Source: Chromatiales bacterium (lineage in GTDB: Bacteria > Pseudomonadota > Gammaproteobacteria > SZUA-152). Taken from it: 17,558 nt of DNA. The stretch lies in the NCBI GenBank assembly GCA_026999335.1, contig JALTPW010000897.1:1-17558 (forward strand), given 5' to 3'. A program made the position numbers and the translations under genes. Below the pieces are notes generated by a model. That model was not told the origin of the DNA. It worked only from the letters and a program-made list of their open reading frames with translations, and did not search any database. Positions 7,334-13,531 of the stretch are shown here, piece by piece; position 1 is the first letter of the stretch; each line of letters opens with the position of its first letter.

Positions 7334-9538
7334 GTGCGCTTATTGGACAAGCTCCGCGCCATCCCCAACGGGCAAAAATACCGCTATGGACTGATTATGC
7401 TCAGCTGTGGGTTGTTTTTCGCCCCGTTCCTGTTTTTGCCGGGACTGGTGGACAATCCGGATCTGTGCGGAAAGGCCTGCATCCGCCGTTTTTATCTCTA
7501 TTTCCCTGGCATGACGCTGGACGATCTGGGTGCACAGATGTCAGTGGCGATGATCGGTGTCATCGCCCTGTCGGCCATTCTCGTCACAAGCTTTTTCTTC
7601 GGTCGTATCTGGTGTGCTTATCTTTGTCCCGTGGGCGGTTTTCCCGAACTGGTCAGCCGTCTGCTCAATGATCGCTGGAAGATCGAATACCGCGCCCTGC
7701 CACAGGTGCCGATTCGCTACGGCTATTTCGCCACCTATCTGCTGCTGATGCCGATGCTGGGTATCAGCGCCTGCACCCTGTGTAATTTTATTACCGTGCC
7801 GCGCATTTTCGAGGCCTTTAGCGGCGGTTTGATGGGTATCGCCTTTCTGTTTTCCGCTGTGGGGATGGTCAACCTCGGCCTGCTGTTTCTACTCGGCTTC
7901 TTTGCCAGCAAGGGACGTGCCTATTGTCAGTTTTTGTGTCCCATTGGCGCCATCGACGGCATCGTCAACCGCTTGGGGGCGAGGTTCCGTTTCACCCGCC
8001 GCATCCGCGTCGAGCGTGATCGTTGCACCGGTTGCAATGTGTGCGCCCGCCAGTGCATGACCGGCGCCATCAAAATGGTGGATCGGGTGGCAGTGGTGGA
8101 TCAGTTTTCCTGCATGTCCTGCCATGAATGCGTGGATGTCTGTGACTGGCATGCCATCGATTGGTTGGCCATGCCGCCGGATATCACCCCGAAGCGAAAG
8201 AAGAAGGGGGTCGACTATCATCCTCAGCCGCAGTGGACGGCCCTGCACCGGCAAGAAACACCGTTGCCGGCCTGGTACCGTATCAACGGGCAACGGCTGA
8301 TCCTGATGCTGATCGTTTCTGTCGCCACCCTGTTTTTTTCTTTTTTAGTCGTTACCCAGGTAATGGCTGATGAACGGCAGGGGGATGTGGATGGCTGTCT
8401 GGCCTGCCACGCCCTGCCGGGATTGCAATATGTGGACAAGCAGGGCGTGCTGCGCGTGGCCAGCATCGATGCCTCGCATTATTTGAGTTCCCTGCATGGC
8501 AGCGTGCCGTGTAAGGATTGTCACCGCAAGATCCGTGACTACCCCCATCGCGCGGAAAACGGTGAAGTCGACTGCGCGGCCTCCTGCCATGTGGAAGAAC
8601 CCTCCGGTGGCAAGCCCTACACCCACAAGGCGGTGACGGAGGAATTCAAGAAATCCGTACACGGCAAGGGTTGGAGCAAGGGTTTTAGCGGCGCCAACCG
8701 TCTGCGTGAGGCCGGTGACGAGGCCTTGCCCTCCTGCCGCAAGTGCCATCCCAATGAGCTGTATATCGGTGCCCGGGACTTGCCGCGCTTTCGTGAAGAC
8801 TTCAATCATCTGGAAACCGAGTGTGGTGGTTGCCACCAGGGAAAAGTGTGGATGAACCGGTTTGGTGGCCACATCCTGCGCCGTTTTCTCGGCTCGCGCT
8901 GGGACAAGCGTGATCACAATCGCCTGTGCAACGACTGCCACGCCGATCACCAGCGCATGGCGGAGGTGGAGATCGAAAATCCTGAAACCGGCAAAAAGGA
9001 AAAGGCTGGTGCCCGCTTTGTGCTTGCCAGTGACAGTTATGCCATGACCCTGCACGGTCGCTTATTGCGCAGTGGTGTGGAGGCGGGTGCCTCCTGCATC
9101 GACTGCCATGCCCCGGCCGGATTCCGTCACGGCGTGCGGCGTGATGATGATCTATTGGCGGCGACACATGCGGATCATCTGGCCGATACCTGTGCCAGCG
9201 AAGGTTGCCACGGTTTTGCCCATCATCCGCTCAACGCGGGTTTTGTGAATACGGATCTGCACGATATGGACATGATCATCGTCAGCAGTGATATTGCACC
9301 ATTGGATAATTCCAGATTTTTAAGCAACTGGGGCAAGGCCATCATGGCCATGTTGCCGGTTGTCCTGGTATTGGGTGGTGGCAGTCTGTTGTGGGTGTTG
9401 TTTGGCAATAAACGCCAGGGCGTTATTTTTGCGGTGCTGGGTGGGGGCAGTTTCCAAAAACGGGTGATTGGCCGCAAGCCGAAAAAGGGCAAACGCCGGC
9501 CTCATGTGAAAGCCGTCAAAGAAGAAGATCGATCATGA
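7334..9538 (+). CDS. NapH-like polyferredoxin fused to a membrane-anchored octahaem cytochrome
   Basis: A 734-residue inner-membrane fusion starting at GTG 7334. Residues 1-280 match NapH-type polyferredoxins: about four transmembrane segments (near 18-38, 68-90, 128-150, 165-192), two membrane-edge motifs WCAYLCPVG and YCQFLCPIG, then two cytoplasmic [4Fe-4S] motifs, CTGCNVCARQC (231-241) and CMSCHECVDVC (260-270). A further helix (321-345) crosses to the periplasm, where residues 355-625 hold eight haem motifs: CLACH, CKDCH, CAASCH (CX3CH), CRKCH, CGGCH, CNDCH, CIDCH, CASEGCH (CX4CH). A last helix (about 670-691) returns to a very basic tail, as the positive-inside rule expects. NapH proteins pass quinol electrons to periplasmic cytochromes; here donor and first acceptor are covalently joined. 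It probably exchanges electrons between the quinone pool or a cytoplasmic Fe-S donor and the neighbouring periplasmic cytochromes. Its stop overlaps an ATG (9535) now cut off from its gene. Confidence 0.9.
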   Translation: MRLLDKLRAIPNGQKYRYGLIMLSCGLFFAPFLFLPGLVDNPDLCGKACIRRFYLYFPGMTLDDLGAQMSVAMIGVIALSAILVTSFFFGRIWCAYLCPVGGFPELVSRLLNDRWKIEYRALPQVPIRYGYFATYLLLMPMLGISACTLCNFITVPRIFEAFSGGLMGIAFLFSAVGMVNLGLLFLLGFFASKGRAYCQFLCPIGAIDGIVNRLGARFRFTRRIRVERDRCTGCNVCARQCMTGAIKMVDRVAVVDQFSCMSCHECVDVCDWHAIDWLAMPPDITPKRKKKGVDYHPQPQWTALHRQETPLPAWYRINGQRLILMLIVSVATLFFSFLVVTQVMADERQGDVDGCLACHALPGLQYVDKQGVLRVASIDASHYLSSLHGSVPCKDCHRKIRDYPHRAENGEVDCAASCHVEEPSGGKPYTHKAVTEEFKKSVHGKGWSKGFSGANRLREAGDEALPSCRKCHPNELYIGARDLPRFREDFNHLETECGGCHQGKVWMNRFGGHILRRFLGSRWDKRDHNRLCNDCHADHQRMAEVEIENPETGKKEKAGARFVLASDSYAMTLHGRLLRSGVEAGASCIDCHAPAGFRHGVRRDDDLLAATHADHLADTCASEGCHGFAHHPLNAGFVNTDLHDMDMIIVSSDIAPLDNSRFLSNWGKAIMAMLPVVLVLGGGSLLWVLFGNKRQGVIFAVLGGGSFQKRVIGRKPKKGKRRPHVKAVKEEDRS

Positions 9539-9539
9539 T
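9531..9539. repeat. Left 9-bp target-site duplication of MITE copy 2
   Basis: GATCATGAT here and GATCACGAT at 10036-10044 match at 8 of 9 positions and border the element at 9540-10035. The left copy includes the ATGA stop/start overlap. Joining the flanks restores ATG-ATA-ATG-AAA-GTA, the presumed original start of the trihaem cytochrome gene. Confidence 0.55.
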
Positions 9540-9627
9540 TACTGCTGTCTCGTTAACTTTATTTTGTGTTTGGAGTGGTTGGTGGAGTGCTTGGAAAAAC
9601 CGGGTGCCTGACGTACTGGAAGTATGA
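9535..9627 (+). other. 30-codon leader reading frame created by MITE copy 2
   Basis: ATG 9535 overlaps the polyferredoxin stop and now opens a 30-codon frame (MITAVSLTLFCVW...VLEV) that ends at TGA 9625-9627 inside the element. I infer that it is the stranded ancestral start codon of the trihaem cytochrome gene reading into inserted DNA. The peptide is hydrophobic and Trp-rich, but there is no reason to think it has a function beyond absorbing coupled ribosomes. Confidence 0.35.
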
Positions 9628-9754
9628 ATAATCTCCCCCTGTCAGGATCTGCCCTGCGTAGTGCTTTGGGTATTTCGCGTAGGCTGGAATACAGTGGTTT
9701 CAACGATTTAGCGGATACTGGATCAAACCCTGACGGATTCCCACAAAAAACCTG

Positions 9755-9825
9755 GCAGGGTGGGCACGTGTGCCCACGCGGTTGACGCATATTCCACGTG
9801 GGCATGAAAAACCTGCCCACCCTAC
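9755..9825. repeat. Palindromic extragenic repeat with nested hairpins
   Basis: Outer arms GCAGGGTGGGCA (9755-9766) and TGCCCACCCTAC (9814-9825) match at 11 of 12 positions in inverted orientation. Inner arms TGCCCACGCGG (9771-9781) and CCACGTGGGCA (9794-9804) match at 10 of 11. The unit can fold as one long hairpin or two short ones, a structure typical of small palindromic repeats dispersed in proteobacterial genomes. Only one copy is in this window. Confidence 0.6.
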
Positions 9826-9888
9826 ATGCTATCCCACCCGCTTTAGCGAGTGGTTGTTGAGTATTTCAATGGATTGCGCAGAAACGTC

Positions 9889-9962
9889 GCCTGGGTTGAG
9901 CCTGAGAAACTCCGGGGGAGACGCACGGTAAATTCCTGGGTTTCGCTACACTCAACCCAGGC
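9889..9962. repeat. Inverted-repeat extragenic element
   Basis: GCCTGGGTTGAG (9889-9900) and CTCAACCCAGGC (9951-9962) form a perfect 12-bp inverted repeat around a 50-bp centre that contains another CCTGGGTTTCG. It is a separate small repeat from the one at 9755-9825. No coding capacity is seen. Confidence 0.55.
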
Positions 9963-10035
9963 TACTTGCTAATTTTATGGGAGCCGTCAGGGTCAAGTTC
10001 GGTATGACGATGTGAAATTAATTGAGGCAGCAGTG

Positions 10036-10044
10036 GATCACGAT
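10036..10044. repeat. Right 9-bp target-site duplication of MITE copy 2
   Basis: GATCACGAT, partner of GATCATGAT at 9531-9539; it ends one base before the ATG of the trihaem cytochrome gene. Confidence 0.55.
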
Positions 10045-10045
10045 A

Positions 10046-10810
10046 ATGAAAGTATTTTTACTGATATTTCTGCTTTCACTCTCTGCCTTGTCCATGGCAG
10101 AAGAAAATCCCTATTTTATGTTGGGTGGGGTGCCGGATGCCGGGACGTTATGGGAGGCGGGCAAGCAGGTTGACCATTATCGTGAGCCGAAGATCAGCGA
10201 GGTCGCGGGAATACCGCCTTTCCACCGGCGAAATTCCGCTACCGAAACGGATCGCCAGTCCCTGTGCCGGATTTGCCATGCGGCGTTGCCGCACCAGGAG
10301 TCATTACGCAAACGAAGTTTTCTCAACATGCACACACGCTATATCGCCTGTGAGACCTGTCACTTCCAGCCGCAGGGTGTGTCGTTCGACTATCGCTGGC
10401 TCGATTATGGCGCGCTGGACTGTTGTAAAGTGACGGCCGCCGGGGCCATGGACAGAGAGGCCGTGCCATCCCAGGTTCCCCGTCCGGCTGCCCGCATCGC
10501 GCCCTTTTTTCAGGGCCGGCCTGCGCTGCTGTTCAAGGATGATTTTTTGGCACGGGAAATTCGCGCAACCTGGAAAGAGGGTGCTCGGAAAGACAAGGCC
10601 CGTCTCAAGGCCCGCTTGCACGTCTCACTAAAAAAAGACGGCCGCCGCTGTGCCGACTGCCATCACCGCAAACAGACACTGCTGGATTGGCGGACATTGA
10701 ATGCCAGCGAGGGCCAAGTGCGCGCCATCGAGGACAATGCCATTGCGCGCTTTTTTTCCCGCTACCGGGACAAGGACCAGCGCCTGCGCATGACGGAGTT
10801 GTGGCGCTGA
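10046..10810 (+). CDS. Periplasmic trihaem c-type cytochrome
   Basis: A 254-residue exported protein. ATG 10046 gives MKVFLLIFLLSLSALSMAEE, a good Sec signal peptide; the TTG at 10022 lies inside the MITE and would only add eight residues. No strong ribosome site precedes it, because the element has replaced the natural leader. Three CXXCH motifs are seen: CRICH (C74), CETCH (C102) and CADCH (C202). Between the last two lie a Cys pair (126-127) and a stretch rich in Lys and Arg. The low haem density and long haem-free middle suggest a dedicated partner or adaptor rather than a wire; this is inference. It ends 5 bases before the NHL-cytochrome gene, probably in the same transcript. Confidence 0.85.
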   Translation: MKVFLLIFLLSLSALSMAEENPYFMLGGVPDAGTLWEAGKQVDHYREPKISEVAGIPPFHRRNSATETDRQSLCRICHAALPHQESLRKRSFLNMHTRYIACETCHFQPQGVSFDYRWLDYGALDCCKVTAAGAMDREAVPSQVPRPAARIAPFFQGRPALLFKDDFLAREIRATWKEGARKDKARLKARLHVSLKKDGRRCADCHHRKQTLLDWRTLNASEGQVRAIEDNAIARFFSRYRDKDQRLRMTELWR

Positions 10811-10815
10811 ATACC

Positions 10816-13263
10816 ATGATATTCTCACCTAGAGTACTGGTAATACTGTTGGTCGGATTGTTTCTGTGGCCGTGTCTGCTACAGGCCGGGGTGATGGCCG
10901 AAGCGCTGATGATTCTGGACGCTGATCTGGAACAGCCCACCGACGTGGCGGTGGGTGATGATGGACGTATCTATGTGCTGGATGGTGTCAACGGGCGCGT
11001 GGTGGTGTTTTCCCGCGAAGGGGAGCGTGATTTCAGTTTTTCCCGTTCAGAGCCGGATGCGTTGTCGTTGCCGGTGGGCATCACCATCGATGGCGGGCGG
11101 GTTTTTGTGGCCGATACGGGTAATCAGCGTATCGTCGTATTCGATGTACGCGGTGATTTTGTACGCACTATTTTCCTGACCGGTGAGGCGCCGCCCGAGC
11201 CCGTCGCCCTGGCCGTGAGCGATGGCCTGCTGTGGTGGACGGATCGCCGCAACCACCGGCTCTGTGCCTACGACCTGCGCCATGACGTGACGGTACTTTG
11301 CCGGGGGACGCGGGGAGAAGGGCGGGAAGAATTCCATTTTCCCTTTCAGATCGCCAGTGATGACAGCGGTTATCTCCATGTCACGGATGTGCTTAACGGG
11401 CGGATTCAAGTGCTGCATCCGCGTGGGCGTTTCGTCTATGATATCGGCCGTTTCGGCCTGCGGCCCGGTGAGCTATTTCGTCCCAATGGTTTGGCGTTTT
11501 CCCCGGACGGATTATTTTTTTTGGTTGGGGACAGCTATGCGGGTACGATCACGCTGTTTCGTGACGGACAGCCTGTCGGCCTGCTGAGCGACAGCACGGG
11601 CAGAAGATTGAATTTCAAGACGCCGGTGGGCATGACGATACGGGATCAACGCCTGTACGTGGTGGATGCGGGGCGCAATCGTGTCGAGGTGTTCCAGTTG
11701 CGGGCGCAGGCCTCGACAGCGGAAAAAGGTGCTGAAATAGCGGCGAGGGTAGTCCCATCGGCCTCGCGCAAGGGCTGTGTCATTTGTCATCGGTCGTGGG
11801 CATCGCCGCCCGTCGGCGAGGAACGGCCGGGCAACAAGACGGTGCCGGCCGTGGCGTCGCCCCGCATGTGCTACAGCTGCCATCACGGCGTGGTGGTGGA
11901 CTCCCGTCTGCGCATCGGCCGGGGCGGGCAGCACCCGGATGCGCATCATCGGCGGAAAAAAGCACCGCAGGATGAGAAGCCGGACACGCAGCGCAAGGAC
12001 AAGATTCCTGCGCTCTTTCCGCGTCTGGCGGATGGGGCATTGTCCTGCGGCAGTTGCCATACGCCGCACGGCCAGACGCTGGAAGGTCAGACCACCCTGC
12101 ATGCCGCGCACGGCAATCCCTGGTTGCGCGTGCCGAACCGTGACGGTGATCTCTGCCAGCAGTGCCATGCCTCGAAGCTGGCCAGCCGTCTCGATGCCGA
12201 ACACTCGCGGCGCGGTGTCAATCATCCGGTGGGCATTTCGCTCAAGGCGCCTCCCCCAAAAACCACCGAGCGGCGCAATTATGCCAGCGATGAACACCTG
12301 CACCGGGGCCTGCCGGTGCGCCTCGAAAAACAGGGCGGTACACTGGACTCGCAGACACGCATGACATGCCAGAGCTGTCACCAGATTCATGGCGGTGAGG
12401 GTGATGCGATGACGCTGCTGCCGGTGACCAAGGCCGAGCTGTGTATCGAATGTCATCCGCGACAGCATGCCGTGGACAAAAAGGAAGCGCGCAAAAAGGG
12501 CGTGCATGCGGTCGATTTCAAGCTGGACGAGGCGGTGACGATTGCCGGCAAGACTTTTGAGCGCGTGACCTGTTTCACCTGTCACAGTATGCATGAGGGC
12601 AAGCCGGATACGCCGTTGCTGCGCGAGGATCATCGTGACGGCAAGTTGTGCGCTGTTTGCCACGAGGCGCAGGCAGCGGTGGTCGGCAGCGACCATGATC
12701 TGCGTTTGACGGCGCCGAAGAGTCACAATCTTTCCGGCAAATCGCCATGGCAGAGCGGGGTCTGCGGGGCCTGTCACCAGATGCATGGTGGCAAACCGGG
12801 TGCGCCGGTGTTGCAGGCCTGGGAGCGGCATGCCTACCAAGGTGAGGAAGCGGCTCTCGAACGCGATACCCTGTGTCTGGATTGCCATCGCCGGGAAGGG
12901 CTTGCCGCTGATGCGCGGGTCGCCCGTTTTTCTCACCCGGCACGGGATTTGATTTTGCGTGCCGATCCCGAACGTATGCCGTTGATCGATGCGAACGGCG
13001 AACTGGGAGAATTCGGCGCCATGGGTTGCGTCACCTGCCATGACCCACACCGCTGGACAGCGCCGAAAAAGGACAACGGCCTGCAAGCGGAAAAAACACC
13101 CATGCGTAGGCCGGGCAATCTCAATGGGAATGTTCTCAGCAGTTTTTTGCGCTGGCGGAAGGACAGTTTTTGTGTCGATTGTCATGGCATCGAGGCAATA
13201 TTGAAGTTTAAGTACTATCATGACATGAGGGTGCGGGACGGCGATGTAGACTATCTCAAGTGA
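10816..13263 (+). CDS. NHL beta-propeller fused to a dodecahaem c-type cytochrome
   Basis: An 815-residue exported fusion. ATG 10816 (MIFSPRVLVILLVGLFLWPC) gives a signal peptide ending near Ala24; the upstream extension to 10687 overlaps the trihaem gene. Residues 30-296 contain about six NHL-type repeats (RIYVLDGVNGRVVVF, RVFVADTGNQRIVVFD, YLHVTDVLNGRIQVL, RLYVVDAGRNRVEVF), a beta-propeller. From residue 321 there are twelve CXXCH motifs: CVICH, CYSCH, CGSCH, CQQCH, CQSCH, CIECH, CFTCH, CAVCH, CGACH, CLDCH, CVTCH, CVDCH. Several have the CXXCHxxHGG form of doubled-CXXCH domains. No lipobox or C-terminal anchor is visible, so it is periplasmic or secreted. NHL propellers usually mediate binding, so it may dock the haem chain onto a partner or form a large electron store. 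It is the last gene of the cytochrome locus; no clear terminator follows. Confidence 0.92.
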   Translation: MIFSPRVLVILLVGLFLWPCLLQAGVMAEALMILDADLEQPTDVAVGDDGRIYVLDGVNGRVVVFSREGERDFSFSRSEPDALSLPVGITIDGGRVFVADTGNQRIVVFDVRGDFVRTIFLTGEAPPEPVALAVSDGLLWWTDRRNHRLCAYDLRHDVTVLCRGTRGEGREEFHFPFQIASDDSGYLHVTDVLNGRIQVLHPRGRFVYDIGRFGLRPGELFRPNGLAFSPDGLFFLVGDSYAGTITLFRDGQPVGLLSDSTGRRLNFKTPVGMTIRDQRLYVVDAGRNRVEVFQLRAQASTAEKGAEIAARVVPSASRKGCVICHRSWASPPVGEERPGNKTVPAVASPRMCYSCHHGVVVDSRLRIGRGGQHPDAHHRRKKAPQDEKPDTQRKDKIPALFPRLADGALSCGSCHTPHGQTLEGQTTLHAAHGNPWLRVPNRDGDLCQQCHASKLASRLDAEHSRRGVNHPVGISLKAPPPKTTERRNYASDEHLHRGLPVRLEKQGGTLDSQTRMTCQSCHQIHGGEGDAMTLLPVTKAELCIECHPRQHAVDKKEARKKGVHAVDFKLDEAVTIAGKTFERVTCFTCHSMHEGKPDTPLLREDHRDGKLCAVCHEAQAAVVGSDHDLRLTAPKSHNLSGKSPWQSGVCGACHQMHGGKPGAPVLQAWERHAYQGEEAALERDTLCLDCHRREGLAADARVARFSHPARDLILRADPERMPLIDANGELGEFGAMGCVTCHDPHRWTAPKKDNGLQAEKTPMRRPGNLNGNVLSSFLRWRKDSFCVDCHGIEAILKFKYYHDMRVRDGDVDYLK

Positions 13264-13366
13264 ATCACTGGCTGGCCGCTATGTTCGTTTCACAGAAACG
13301 TAGCGCCTCGGTGCCTGCTTTCTGGCAATATAGGGTGCTTCAGGCGTGCCCTGTGAGAGGGAACTT

Positions 13367-13461
13367 CTGATCAATTTGTCTTTTGTCATTCCGGCATAGA
13401 CCGGAATCCAGGAATTCGAAGTATTGAATCCCGCTTTGCACCGGGATGACGAATTGATCAG
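13367..13461. repeat. Small inverted-repeat (MITE/REP-like) element before pgi
   Basis: CTGATCAATTTGTC (13367-13380) and GACGAATTGATCAG (13448-13461) are inverted repeats matching at 13 of 14 positions. Inside, a REP-like hairpin ATTCCGG-CATAGA-CCGGAAT (near 13388-13407) and an inverted partner ending CCGGGATGAC (13441-13450) form a nested palindrome of a kind widespread in proteobacterial genomes. The rest of the 268-bp gap (13264-13531) holds a small stem CGTTTC-ACA-GAAACG (13286-13300) without a T-run and no gene that I can see. Confidence 0.6.
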
Positions 13462-13473
13462 GCTTCCAGAATC

Positions 13474-13479
13474 TACAAT
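13474..13479 (+). promoter_or_regulatory. Possible -10 box for the pgi operon
   Basis: TACAAT matches the sigma-70 -10 consensus at five of six positions and lies 52 bases before the pgi start. The best nearby -35 candidate, TTGATC at 13454-13459 inside the repeat arm, is only 14 bases away, which is too close. Weak call. Confidence 0.25.
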
Positions 13480-13531
13480 TTTCCACCGGCTGTCTTTTTG
13501 TGAGGCGGTCGTTTTCCCGGGAGCTAGCTTA

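Larger units (their letters stand above)
9540..10035 (-). mobile_element. MITE-like element, copy 2, inverted and carrying nested repeats
   Basis: A 496-bp non-coding block filling the gap between the polyferredoxin and trihaem genes. Its left end (9541-9630) is the reverse complement of 4801-4890 of copy 1 (73 of 90 by hand count). Further homology to copy 1 runs to about 9735 (for example TCGTTGAAACC against TTGTTGAAACC, read on the minus strand). The right end, near 9990-10034, resembles the other end of copy 1, with a degenerate terminal repeat GAGGCAGCAGT. About 240 bp of extra sequence between them contains two unrelated palindromic repeats (9755-9825, 9889-9962), so the element was probably hit by later insertions. 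No transposase is present. Confidence 0.65.

Noticed and set aside
8111..8144. CMSCH in the ferredoxin part of the polyferredoxin fusion as a further haem site
   Set aside because: It is part of the [4Fe-4S] motif CMSCHECVDVC on the predicted cytoplasmic side, where c-type haem is not attached.
9755..9962. CRISPR-like repeats in the 500-bp intergenic region
   Set aside because: The repeats are two different palindromic units, each present once, without regular spacers or cas genes.
11512..13221. 569-codon open frame on the minus strand opposite the NHL-cytochrome gene
   Set aside because: It mirrors the codon bias of the sense gene, has no recognisable domain or ribosome site, and the sense strand carries twelve haem motifs.
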